From Caldanaerobacter subterraneus (GTDB taxonomy: Bacteria > Bacillota > Thermoanaerobacteria > Thermoanaerobacterales > Thermoanaerobacteraceae): a stretch of 46,252 bases of DNA. Positions 1-7,256 of this stretch are shown piece after piece. Location: positions 1-46,252 of the forward strand of contig NZ_SLWU01000020.1 of assembly GCF_004345675.1 (NCBI RefSeq), in the 5' to 3' direction. Within the stretch, counting starts at the first letter, position 1, and the number at the start of each line of letters is the position of its first letter. Both the position numbers and the translations under genes were made by a program. The notes beneath the pieces were generated by a model, which was not told the DNA's origin, searched no databases, and saw only the letters and a program-made list of their open reading frames with translations.

Positions 1-84
1 TATTAATCCTTCCTTTTCCCAGTTTATTAATGTAATTCTGCTTATATCATACAGCTCTTTAACCTTTTTTATAGTTAATAACAT
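1..84 (-). CDS. Partial HTH (MerR/IS607-like) DNA-binding protein, N-terminus only
   Basis: The reading frame starts at an ATG at 84 and runs off the window edge after 28 codons. It begins MLLTIKKVKELYDIS and continues to a WEKEGLI segment. This is the pattern of a MerR/excisionase-like helix-turn-helix at the N-terminus of IS607-type serine recombinases and related regulators. A ribosome site (AGGTGATG) lies just upstream and a good promoter is present at 104-132. It sits downstream of a TPP riboswitch but has its own promoter, so it is probably not a thiamine gene. Only 28 residues are visible, so recombinase, MerR regulator or another HTH protein all remain possible. Confidence 0.55.
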   Translation of the reverse strand, partial: MLLTIKKVKELYDISRITLINWEKEGLI

Positions 85-103
85 TCATCATCACCTAATT
101 AAA

Positions 104-132
104 ATTATATCATTTTTTACTACTAATTTCAA
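104..132 (-). promoter_or_regulatory. Sigma-A promoter of the partial HTH gene
   Basis: On the minus strand TTGAAA (127-132) is followed by a 17-nt spacer and TATAAT (104-109). It lies after the riboswitch terminator, so it would make the HTH gene independent of TPP control. The TTG of the -35 box is also a possible start codon behind an AAGGAGGTC ribosome site; that frame stops after 13 codons. Confidence 0.6.
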
Positions 133-158
133 CTGTTTTGACCTCCTTGAAGTTTTTA

Positions 159-190
159 ATAATAAAATATGCCCACCTGAAAAGGTGAGC
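159..190 (-). terminator. Terminator of the TPP riboswitch expression platform
   Basis: On the minus strand GCTCACC, a six-base loop and GGTGGGC form a 7-bp stem (171-190) followed by ATATTTTATTATT. It lies about 25 nt after the TPP aptamer, the expected position of a transcription-attenuation platform. Confidence 0.7.
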
Positions 191-207
191 ACTTTTTACA
201 AATTTCG

Positions 208-302
208 TAAAACGTGCTTCCCTTCGCAGGCATTACCCTGGTCAGGTTCTAAGGGTCGGGAACGAATCCCCTCTCAGCCATTTTTGGCTCCCCTAGCACT
301 TG
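208..302 (-). promoter_or_regulatory. TPP riboswitch (THI element) aptamer
   Basis: Read on the minus strand, this stretch contains the conserved TPP aptamer blocks in order: a GGGGAGCC-like 5' arm, GGCTGAGAGG, ACCCTTAGAACCTGA, and GGGTAATGCCTGCGAAGGGAA. The family binds thiamine pyrophosphate and usually shuts off thiamine biosynthesis or uptake genes. A terminator hairpin follows at 171-190, giving a transcriptional OFF switch. The next frame downstream is an HTH protein with its own promoter, not a recognised thi gene, so the natural target is missing, displaced or outside the window. Confidence 0.9.
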
Positions 303-337
303 AGTATTTAATTTTTAGAATAGAATAGGTTAAAGTA

Positions 338-366
338 ATTATATCACAAAATTTCTCAAAATCCAA
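338..366 (-). promoter_or_regulatory. Promoter of the TPP riboswitch transcript
   Basis: TTGGAT (361-366), a 17-nt spacer and TATAAT (338-343) on the minus strand place transcription start about 30 nt before the aptamer. The promoter overlaps the last codons of the upstream RQC-type gene. Confidence 0.6.
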
Positions 367-937
367 CTTCCATTAAATAATTAATTGCTTTTTGAAGCTC
401 TGTTTGAACCTTTTTATATTCTATTCTCTTCCATTCTTTCAATAGGGGTATAAACCTGGCATTCTTCGTATTCTTGATTTTTTCGATTAAAAGAAGTATC
501 ATCCCTCGGTTTCTATCTTTTAATTCATAAACAAAACTATAATCTTGATCTTCCAAAATCTCTGTGAGTTTATTTAACAATTCATTTGCATAAGTTTCAC
601 GTTCAATTTCCCAACCTTTCTCCGTAAAGATAAGCACTGGAAGTCTCCCACTGTACTCAATTTTAAGATAGCCTGACTTTATCATCCAGTCAATCCGTTT
701 GGTTATTTCCTCCCTCGTAAGTTCACAGTAATATCCATAAGAAGGACATTTGTTCAAACCATACTTTAAAACTTTTTTATCTTTTGAACCCTTAAGGATC
801 TTTGCCAGCATACTGCGTCCACCTGTTCCAATCAGTTCATCTGCCGCGCGGAGTATAACCTTAATTTCTTCATCACTTAAGCTCTTAATCCCACCACTAT
901 TAAGTTTATATCTTACTTTCTGCTTAGTTCTCCCCAT
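356..937 (-). CDS. RQC-minor-1-type winged-helix DNA-binding protein
   Basis: This 193-residue protein has a central region (about residues 24-120) resembling the RQC winged-helix domain of RecQ helicases: an LAKILKGSKDKKVL segment, then a YGYYCELTREEI segment and an IKSGYL helix. There is no helicase domain, so it is a stand-alone RQC-minor protein rather than RecQ. The C-terminal ~75 residues are charged and helical. The ATG is preceded by AAGGGGT. It lies 58 nt downstream of the SWIM-protein gene on the same strand and may share its transcript. RQC folds bind DNA ends or G-quadruplexes in RecQ; the role of the stand-alone form is unknown. Confidence 0.75.
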   Translation of the reverse strand: MGRTKQKVRYKLNSGGIKSLSDEEIKVILRAADELIGTGGRSMLAKILKGSKDKKVLKYGLNKCPSYGYYCELTREEITKRIDWMIKSGYLKIEYSGRLPVLIFTEKGWEIERETYANELLNKLTEILEDQDYSFVYELKDRNRGMILLLIEKIKNTKNARFIPLLKEWKRIEYKKVQTELQKAINYLMEVGF

Positions 938-995
938 AAATAATACCCCTTATATTTTTCCCATTATTTTAATGAAGAGTCTCTTTGGTCCTGCC

Positions 996-2672
996 TTACT
1001 TAATTTTGCTAAGTTCATCAATAAATGCTGGTCTTTTTTTATACAACCTCATTAGCTCATTTATAATTTCTTTTTGGCTTTGCTCTCCTGCTATTTTTTT
1101 ATATCTTTTAAGTATTCCACATACTTTTTGATAGTCTTTTCTATTTGATGAAGAGCTTGCAGCAAGTTTTATATATTTTTTGTACACTTCAATAACTTCA
1201 TCTTTAAACTTATCTTTTAGCTTATCTGCATATTCTTCTATTCTTGTTGGGTTTTCTTTTACAAACTCCATAAGCTCATCCAAGTCATTTTCTTCTAATA
1301 TGACCTTAAGATAAATATCTTTCCCATGCCATCCCTTATAGTTCTTTAATTCTTGTTTTAAATTATTGTAAAACTCTGCTCTATCGCCAGTAATTAATTC
1401 CTTTAGTTCTCGATAGTATTCAAAATTTCCATCAAACAAAAGCTCTTTTGCCAATTTCATTTGTTCTTCTTTTAATGAAAGCTTTTTATAGGCTTCATAT
1501 CTCATCTTTTTCCATTTTGATACTAAACCAGGATATTGCCTGTCTTGTTCCTCCCACTTTAAAGCTAACTCTATGACTTTCTCATACTCTTTTTCTCTAA
1601 AACACTTTTGAATAAACACTTCTTTAAAAAAGTCAAATTCAAGATGTTCTTGTACGAATTGTTCTGCTTCTTCTCTACTCCCATATCTCTCTTTTATCAC
1701 ATAAAGAATTTGAAGTAATTTTTCAGTAATATATTTTCCATAGCGATTCTCGGTAGACCAATTACTTACAAGATATTCTATTTTCGACACCAGTTTATCT
1801 CTCAGTTCCTCTATGTCAACAAAGTCAGCACAAAGCCAAAGTATATCAATTCTGTAACTTTCCCATCCATCAAAAATTTTACTTTCACTTAATGTCAATA
1901 ACCTACTAAATATTTCCTTTTTTAAATTTATATCTAAGTTTTCGCTCCGGAATACTATGTCTCCTATAACTTCTATGGCGTCTGATACCAACAAATCTAT
2001 ACTTCCACCCGAATCATCTGCGTATTCAAAAGCCTGTATCGCTTCTTCAAGTACTAAAAATGCAATATCCAATGCTAAGAATATATCTTCAGTATCTCTG
2101 GCTTTCCACAATAAATCTTCCATTTCACTTACAAAATCATATGTTTCATTATAGGAAATAAAACCATCTCTGCCCTTATATTTCCTAACAATAGAATTTA
2201 TTAGTTTTCTGCACCTTATAAGTTCTTGTTTACTGTCAACCTTTGAATATCTTAAGACGATCCTATTTTTTAAAGTTTCATCGTCTCCTATTAAATCCAT
2301 TATAATATCTATTAACTCTTCTTTTGAAAGATTGTCTAATACTTCTTTTATATCCTGCTGTTCTTTAGCTCTTTTCTGTACATTTGAAGCTTCATTTTGA
2401 CTGCTAAAAATCTCCACCAGTTTATAAAAAGCTGCTACCTGATGTTTACAAATAGGACCATAATCATAGGGGCAATTACATTCTGAATAGAGAATTTCCC
2501 CATTGTCATCTAGTTTTACCATAACCTCATAGTCATCACTACCTTGAATTTTAAAAATATATTCATTTTTTCCGGAATTATAAAGGTCTATTATGTTTCC
2601 TCCAACATAGTAATCGTAACCTCTATCTAAAATTATTTCATCGATATAGTCTTCAAAATCATATATGGTCAT
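996..2672 (-). CDS. SWIM zinc-finger protein
   Basis: The N-terminal ~85 residues hold a SWIM zinc finger. The metal ligands are Cys-X-Cys in the ECNCPYD segment and Cys-X-His in ICKH, about 10 residues apart. The remaining ~470 residues are helical and charged, resembling tetratricopeptide-like helical repeats, with no enzymatic motif that I recognise. SWIM domains are predicted DNA- or protein-binding modules and are often encoded next to SNF2-type helicases. No helicase gene is visible here, but the RQC-type gene lies just downstream. The ATG start is preceded by GAGAAAG, a modest ribosome site. Function unknown. Confidence 0.8.
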   Translation of the reverse strand: MTIYDFEDYIDEIILDRGYDYYVGGNIIDLYNSGKNEYIFKIQGSDDYEVMVKLDDNGEILYSECNCPYDYGPICKHQVAAFYKLVEIFSSQNEASNVQKRAKEQQDIKEVLDNLSKEELIDIIMDLIGDDETLKNRIVLRYSKVDSKQELIRCRKLINSIVRKYKGRDGFISYNETYDFVSEMEDLLWKARDTEDIFLALDIAFLVLEEAIQAFEYADDSGGSIDLLVSDAIEVIGDIVFRSENLDINLKKEIFSRLLTLSESKIFDGWESYRIDILWLCADFVDIEELRDKLVSKIEYLVSNWSTENRYGKYITEKLLQILYVIKERYGSREEAEQFVQEHLEFDFFKEVFIQKCFREKEYEKVIELALKWEEQDRQYPGLVSKWKKMRYEAYKKLSLKEEQMKLAKELLFDGNFEYYRELKELITGDRAEFYNNLKQELKNYKGWHGKDIYLKVILEENDLDELMEFVKENPTRIEEYADKLKDKFKDEVIEVYKKYIKLAASSSSNRKDYQKVCGILKRYKKIAGEQSQKEIINELMRLYKKRPAFIDELSKIK

Positions 2673-2787
2673 TTATACTTTCTCACCACTCTTTCTCAAA
2701 AAGACAACATTTAGTATTATTATCCAACCCCCACCAATTGCTATATAAGCAATTTTTTGTACTTTTATTATGTGGTTAATAATGTAC

Positions 2788-2877
2788 AATTGACCCACTC
2801 CCAGCAAAATTCACCTTGGGAGGATTGGAGGAAAATAAAAATGCTCGGGAGTAGGTCACTTATAGAGTGGGTCTATT
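2788..2877. repeat. 90-bp element with 13-bp terminal inverted repeats (MITE-like)
   Basis: AATTGACCCACTC (2788-2800) and GAGTGGGTCTATT (2865-2877) are inverted repeats with one mismatch. An internal inverted pair, ACTCCCAGC and GCTCGGGAGT, is nested inside. The ATTGACCCA core is the same as the repeats at the IS21-type end at 43851-43884. No clear target duplication was seen. The rest of the 2673-3057 gap holds only the promoter of the next gene. Confidence 0.45.
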
Positions 2878-2967
2878 CTTATGATATATTAACTTAAAAG
2901 CAAAAGCAATTCTATTTTTTGTACTTAGTAAGATTTCATAGGACAATAATTATATTCATCATTTTTG

Positions 2968-2996
2968 TTGAAAATTTAACAATCCTATTGTATAAT
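2968..2996 (+). promoter_or_regulatory. Promoter of the HydG-like gene
   Basis: TTGAAA (2968-2973), 17-nt spacer, TATAAT (2991-2996). The leader of about 55 nt contains two purine-rich SD-like stretches; the one used by the gene is GGGAAGGAGG, ten bases before the ATG. Confidence 0.75.
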
Positions 2997-3057
2997 GTAA
3001 TTGAAATGCTGAGCCCAAGGAGGTACTCTGAGGGCAAGGGAAGGAGGAAATTTAAAA

Positions 3058-4563
3058 ATGGCTGTTGTGCTTAGTGAAAAAGAGAAAAAATGGATGGAAG
3101 GAGTAATCAAAGAGGAACAAATCACCAGATATCTTGAAAACGGAAGAGACTTCATTGACGACGAAGAAATATGGGAAAAACTGAGGAAAAACCAGAATCC
3201 TGATAAGCAGAGGATAAGAGAAATAATTCAAAAGTCACTAGAAATAGAAATTCTTGAACCTGATGAAACGGCTGCTCTTCTCAATGTTAAAGATCCTGAA
3301 CTATGGCAAGAAATTTTTGATGCAGCAGCAAAAATCAAGAAAAAAGTTTATGACAGCAGAATTGTAACCTTTGCGCCCCTTTATTGCAGCAACCTGTGTG
3401 TAAATAATTGCGTCTACTGCGGATTTAGGAGAGAAAATACAGTCATCAAAAGAAGAAGGTTAACATTAGAAGAAGTAAGAAGAGAAGCAGAAGTTCTAGC
3501 AGGAGAAATAGGCCATAAGCGTTTAATTGCAGTATATGGTGAGCATCCTACTACAGATGCTAAATATATTGCAGATACAATAAGAACTATATATGAAGTC
3601 AAAGTTAAAACAAAAAATGGATATGGGCAGATAAGAAGAGTAAATGTAAACGCCGCCCCCATGTCTATAGAAGAATTAGAAATGCTTCGGGATGTAGGAA
3701 TAGGAACCTATCAGGTTTTCCAAGAAACCTATCATCATGAGACCTATAAAAAGCTACACCCAGAAGGAACCATAAAATCCCATTATCAGTGGAGATTGTA
3801 CTGTCACCACCGAGCACTGGAAGCAGGAGTTGACGATGTAGCTTTGGGAGTGCTCTTTGGACTTTATGACTGGAGATTTGAAGTAATGGGTCTTTTATAT
3901 CACGCAAGAAATCTAGAGAAATTTTTTGGCATAGGACCTCATACCATATCTTTCCCAAGGTTAGAACCTGCTGCTAATACACCTTTTGCTCAAGAATCAA
4001 AATACAAAGTATCTGATGAAGATTTCAAAAAGTTAATAGCTGTCATAAGGCTTTCTGTACCTTATACTGGTATGATTCTAACCGCCAGAGAACCTGCTCA
4101 CTTAAGGGATGAAATTCTCTCCATGGGCATAGTCACTCAAACGGATGCTTCTACAAAAATTGGAATAGGCGCCTACTCTGACAGGTACACCGAGCAGGAA
4201 GCAGAGAGACAGCAGTTCCTGCTAGGGGATACCAGAAGCCTGGACGAATTGATAAGAGAACGGGCAAAAATGGGGTATATAACAAGTTTCTGCACAGCAG
4301 GTTACAGATGTGGAAGAACAGGCAAACACATAATGACCCTTTTAAAAACAGGAAGAGAAGCTGTTTTCTGCAAGCTAAACGCCGTACTCACTTTTAGAGA
4401 ATGGCTGGACGATTTTGCAAGCGAGGAAACAAAAATAGCCGGTGAACAAGTAATACAGAAAGAAATTGAAGAAATCAAAGAAAGAGTTCCCGCAGAAGTA
4501 TTTTCAAAGCTCATGGAGTATTACAGGAGGATACAGAATGGAGAAAGAGACCTCTACTTCTAA
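3058..4563 (+). CDS. HydG-like radical SAM enzyme with altered C-terminal cluster motif
   Basis: The protein has 501 residues and matches HydG, the radical SAM tyrosine lyase that makes the CO and CN ligands of [FeFe]-hydrogenase. The radical SAM cluster motif is Cys114-X3-Cys118-X2-Cys121 in CVNNCVYC, followed by the GFRREN segment. The C-terminal region keeps the HydG-like GRTG and EWLDD segments and a terminal RDLYF. Canonical HydG has CX2CX22C for its auxiliary iron-sulfur cluster. Here the pattern is Cys412-X5-Cys418-X19-Cys438: the second cysteine is moved three residues and Gly415 occupies its usual place. It is therefore a HydG or a HydG paralogue. No hydE or hydF lies nearby. A small gene overlaps its 3' end. 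Confidence 0.85.
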   Translation: MAVVLSEKEKKWMEGVIKEEQITRYLENGRDFIDDEEIWEKLRKNQNPDKQRIREIIQKSLEIEILEPDETAALLNVKDPELWQEIFDAAAKIKKKVYDSRIVTFAPLYCSNLCVNNCVYCGFRRENTVIKRRRLTLEEVRREAEVLAGEIGHKRLIAVYGEHPTTDAKYIADTIRTIYEVKVKTKNGYGQIRRVNVNAAPMSIEELEMLRDVGIGTYQVFQETYHHETYKKLHPEGTIKSHYQWRLYCHHRALEAGVDDVALGVLFGLYDWRFEVMGLLYHARNLEKFFGIGPHTISFPRLEPAANTPFAQESKYKVSDEDFKKLIAVIRLSVPYTGMILTAREPAHLRDEILSMGIVTQTDASTKIGIGAYSDRYTEQEAERQQFLLGDTRSLDELIRERAKMGYITSFCTAGYRCGRTGKHIMTLLKTGREAVFCKLNAVLTFREWLDDFASEETKIAGEQVIQKEIEEIKERVPAEVFSKLMEYYRRIQNGERDLYF

Positions 4564-4816
4564 GAAGCTATTGATCGAAGAATTTACCAGGCTCTCAGAC
4601 TTAATAAAATCAAAGTACGGCGTGAGCTTGTGGCTGGTGGAAATTATGGGAAAAAGGCATTCGTATGTAGCAGGCTATAAAGAGGAATCATTCCTTCCAC
4701 CCCAGGTTATTTATCTTAATGAGAGGTTTGCAATAGTATCAAATAATTGGGACAAAATTCCTGAAAAAGAAAAGAAAAAGCTTATCAATCACCTCAAGAA
4801 GTTCAGTGGCACATAA
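4538..4816 (+). CDS. Small uncharacterised protein coupled to the HydG-like gene
   Basis: This 92-residue protein starts at an ATG preceded by ACAGGAGGATACAG and overlaps the end of the HydG-like gene by 26 nt, so translation is likely coupled. It is soluble, lysine-rich and has a compact core with KYGVSLWLVEIMG and a repeated Ile/Val pattern. I see no cysteine, metal motif, signal peptide or membrane segment. I do not recognise the family. The tight overlap suggests a role with the radical SAM enzyme, but that is inference from position only. Confidence 0.7.
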   Translation: MEKETSTSKKLLIEEFTRLSDLIKSKYGVSLWLVEIMGKRHSYVAGYKEESFLPPQVIYLNERFAIVSNNWDKIPEKEKKKLINHLKKFSGT

Positions 4817-4835
4817 ATGTGTGCCCTTTTATTTT

Positions 4836-5564
4836 TTATCCCTCCTTCTCTTCAAATTTCATGGCAAATTCAACCGCTCCCATTTGGAAAAAAAGATGTG
4901 CTTTCCTTGAAAGTGGAGTCTCTTCAGGACTTACCTCTACTACAAAAGCTCCTCTTTCAAGGGCCAGAAAAGGAAGAGAAGCTGCAGGCTGCACCATTAA
5001 AGATGTACCAATCACAATAAAAAGGTCTGCTCTTTGTGACAGCTCCATAGCCTCTGTAAGCTTATCAGATGGGAGAGGTTCACCAAACCAGACCACATCT
5101 GGTCTTACAATAGATCCGCATTTCGGGCACTCAGGAGGTATTTTGCTTAAAGGCACTTCTCTATTTATGCCTCTGAAGTCACATTTTGTGCATTTTACTT
5201 TCTATATATTCCCATGAAGTTCTATCACATTTGTAGACCCTGCTGCCTCATGTAAGCCATCTACATTTTGCGTAATTACTCTTACATTTTTAAACCTTTC
5301 CTCAAACTCTGCAATGAGCAGATGACATTTATTGGGTTTCGCTTTAGAAATTATCTTTCTTCTATAATCATACCACTCCCAAACAAGAACAGGATTTCTT
5401 TGAAAAGCCCATGGCGTTGCAAGTTCTTCTGGATTGTACTTCTTCCATAGCCCATCTTCTCCTCTAAAAGTAGGTATCCCACTTTCTTTCGATATCCCTG
5501 CTCCTGTCAGCACAACCGTCAAATTCGATTGAGTTAGTTTTTCTTTCAATATTTTAAAATCCAT
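4836..5564 (-). pseudogene. NAD-dependent deacetylase (sirtuin, CobB/Sir2) interrupted by an in-frame TAG
   Basis: Read through, the frame gives 243 codons, the normal length of a bacterial sirtuin. It contains all key motifs: [15 protein letters not shown] for NAD binding, [12 protein letters not shown], the catalytic histidine in ELHGN, two zinc CxxC pairs (KCTKC and CPKC), and the GTSLMVQPA motif. A single TAG at 5202-5204 follows ELHGNI and separates the catalytic half from the zinc-binding half. Both halves are in the same frame, so this is a nonsense change, not a frameshift. The start at 5564 has GGGGAGGAAAAGAAA before it. The truncated product would lack zinc and much of the Rossmann fold, so it is probably inactive unless TAG is read through or is a sequencing error. 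Confidence 0.85.
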
Positions 5565-5697
5565 TTTCTTTTCCTCCCCTACATTTTTATCATTTAAAAA
5601 TTTCTCCTTCAATTTCAAAACTCCTTTTTTCAAAAAAGCAACAAAACTATGGTAAAATATATCCTGTAGACAAAACTTCTGAAAGGGGAGTCGGAAG

Positions 5698-6114
5698 GTG
5701 AAAAGCTATAGAAAAGAACTCTGGTTTGAAACCAAAAAAAGAAGAGAGTTTATCAATATCACTCCTCTCGTGGAAGAATGCGTAAGAGAAAGCGGAATAA
5801 AAGAAGGTCTTCTTCTCTGCAATGCCATGCACATAACTGCCAGTGTCTTTATAAATGACGACGAACCAGGATTACATAAAGACTTTGAAAATTTTTTAGA
5901 AAAACTGGCTCCTGAAAAGCCTTATGAGCAGTACTATCACAACACCTATGAAGACAATGCCGATGCCCATCTAAAAAGAACTATTATGGGAAGAGAAGTT
6001 GTCGTGGCAATAACAGATGGGAAACTAGATTTAGGGCCGTGGGAACAAATTTTTTACGGAGAATTTGATGGAAAAAGGAAAAAAAGAGTACTGGTAAAGA
6101 TAATAGGAGAGTAA
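5698..6114 (+). CDS. YjbQ/UPF0047 family protein
   Basis: The 138-residue protein is full length for the YjbQ family, with an [15 protein letters not shown] segment, the [15 protein letters not shown] segment and the [16 protein letters not shown] signature. Members form a small barrel. Some have weak thiamine-phosphate synthase-like activity, so the family is sometimes called secondary thiamine-phosphate synthase; the true role is unsettled. The start is GTG with GGGGAGTCGGAAG upstream. It is divergent from the interrupted sirtuin and ends in a bidirectional terminator shared with the yteA-like gene. Confidence 0.85.
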   Translation: MKSYRKELWFETKKRREFINITPLVEECVRESGIKEGLLLCNAMHITASVFINDDEPGLHKDFENFLEKLAPEKPYEQYYHNTYEDNADAHLKRTIMGREVVVAITDGKLDLGPWEQIFYGEFDGKRKKRVLVKIIGE

Positions 6115-6147
6115 AAGGCACTTATACTCTTTTTAAGTGCCTTTTAC
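6113..6147. terminator. Bidirectional terminator between yjbQ and the yteA-like gene
   Basis: AAAAGGCACTTA (6113-6124) and TAAGTGCCTTTT (6134-6145) form a 12-bp perfect stem. A-tracts on one side and T-tracts on the other fit convergent genes. Confidence 0.8.
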
Positions 6148-6764
6148 AAAGTCTTTTTATAATCTTCGTTGCTTATCTTGTCCGTCTCCTCTACATACCC
6201 TGCATTTTCTTCGTCGTATACCTCTTCGTAATGGTCAGAACCGCTTTTTGTCTTATTAAACCTTGCAACTTCTTGAAAGGAGTCTTCAGCATCAAACTGT
6301 ATCTCTCCTTTTTTGTCCTTGTATCCCCATCCAAAGGGGTATTTTATGACTTTTTCCTCATTGGGTCTTGAATTTTTCAAATCCTTTAAGCTTAAGTCCT
6401 TTTCTTTTGCACAGGAGGAGCATAAAGTAGTATAGGGAATAGCCTCAAGTCTTTCTTCCTCTATGGGTTGCCCACAATTCTCACAAATTCCATAATTCCC
6501 ATTTTCTATTTTTTGAAGTGCATCTTCTATCTGGCGCAGTATATTTTTTTCATTGTCTTTTAAAGCGTAATTTTTTTCTACTTCGTAAACCTCTGAAGCC
6601 ATATCAGCTGGATGATTGTCCAAAAGAGAAAGCTCCTGATAGTATTCCCTCTGAGCAATTCCCCCTATCCCATCGTTTAAGTTCATCCTGTGTATGGTAG
6701 ATAACACCTTGTTTTTCTCCTTAAGAAGTAAATTTTTAAAATGCATCAATTTTTCATTATCCAC
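6144..6764 (-). CDS. yteA: TraR/DksA-type zinc-finger protein, YteA family
   Basis: The 206-residue protein has an N-terminal coiled-coil region, then a four-cysteine DksA/TraR-type zinc finger at about residues 95-120 (CENC then CSSC). The C-terminal ~70 residues are acidic and include the FGWGYKDKKGEI segment typical of YteA, a protein linked to sporulation in Bacillus. Start is GTG behind AGGAGCTGATTATA. It is followed on the same strand, upstream, by the DUF5665 gene 15 nt away, so the two are probably cotranscribed. Confidence 0.8.
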   Translation of the reverse strand: MDNEKLMHFKNLLLKEKNKVLSTIHRMNLNDGIGGIAQREYYQELSLLDNHPADMASEVYEVEKNYALKDNEKNILRQIEDALQKIENGNYGICENCGQPIEEERLEAIPYTTLCSSCAKEKDLSLKDLKNSRPNEEKVIKYPFGWGYKDKKGEIQFDAEDSFQEVARFNKTKSGSDHYEEVYDEENAGYVEETDKISNEDYKKTL

Positions 6765-6779
6765 TATAATCAGCTCCTG

Positions 6780-7094
6780 TCAGTACAATTTTTGCTGTAC
6801 AATCTTAACTATATCAGCTATAATATTCCCTATTAGAGGCAGGTTTAATACAACTAATTTTTGTAAGATATATATGATAATTGCGCCAAGTATTGTAAAA
6901 CCGACTGCTATTCCAAAACCTCTCGCAACTCCCCCTATAAAATTTAGCCACAAAAGCCTATAAGGACTTTGCATAAGCTCTACATAGTCAGCTATTTTCA
7001 TTTTCTCCATAAGCTCAGCCATCTGGTCAAGTTGCTTTTTTATAACGATTAAAAGCAGATTATCCTTGTCTCTTTTTTCCTCTTTATCATTCAA
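6780..7094 (-). CDS. DUF5665 small membrane protein
   Basis: The 104-residue protein has a charged, coiled N-terminus (about residues 1-45) and a hydrophobic half with a glycine-rich helix around residues 52-75 and a second hydrophobic stretch. The segment YRLLWLNFIGGVARGFG is diagnostic of DUF5665. The start is probably TTG, preceded by AAAGGAGGAAATAGCAG; the nearby ATG is out of frame. It precedes the yteA-like gene in what is likely a two-gene operon. Function unknown. Confidence 0.75.
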   Translation of the reverse strand: MNDKEEKRDKDNLLLIVIKKQLDQMAELMEKMKIADYVELMQSPYRLLWLNFIGGVARGFGIAVGFTILGAIIIYILQKLVVLNLPLIGNIIADIVKIVQQKLY

Positions 7095-7195
7095 CTGCTA
7101 TTTCCTCCTTTTACTCAAATTTCTTAATTTAATTAATATGCATTAATCCTTCTTTTTAATAGTTTACAACAAAATCCATCACAAAGAAAGGGTTA

Positions 7196-7224
7196 TTGAC
7201 TTTTAATTTTTCCCATATTATGAT
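7196..7224 (+). promoter_or_regulatory. Promoter of the trans-sulfuration enzyme gene
   Basis: TTGACT (7196-7201), 17-nt spacer, TATGAT (7219-7224), then a short leader with GAGGGTGAT before the ATG at 7257. Confidence 0.75.
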
Positions 7225-7256
7225 AGAGTTAAAATCTGAAAATTGAGGGTGATAAT

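Noticed and set aside
3058-4563. Assignment as ThiH (tyrosine lyase of thiamine synthesis)
   Set aside because: The C-terminal GRTG region with three cysteines and the terminal RDLYF are HydG-like and absent from ThiH.
5202-5204. TAG in the sirtuin gene as a pyrrolysine codon
   Set aside because: No pyl genes or tRNA-Pyl are visible in this window, and the position is not a known pyrrolysine site; nonsense change or error is simpler.
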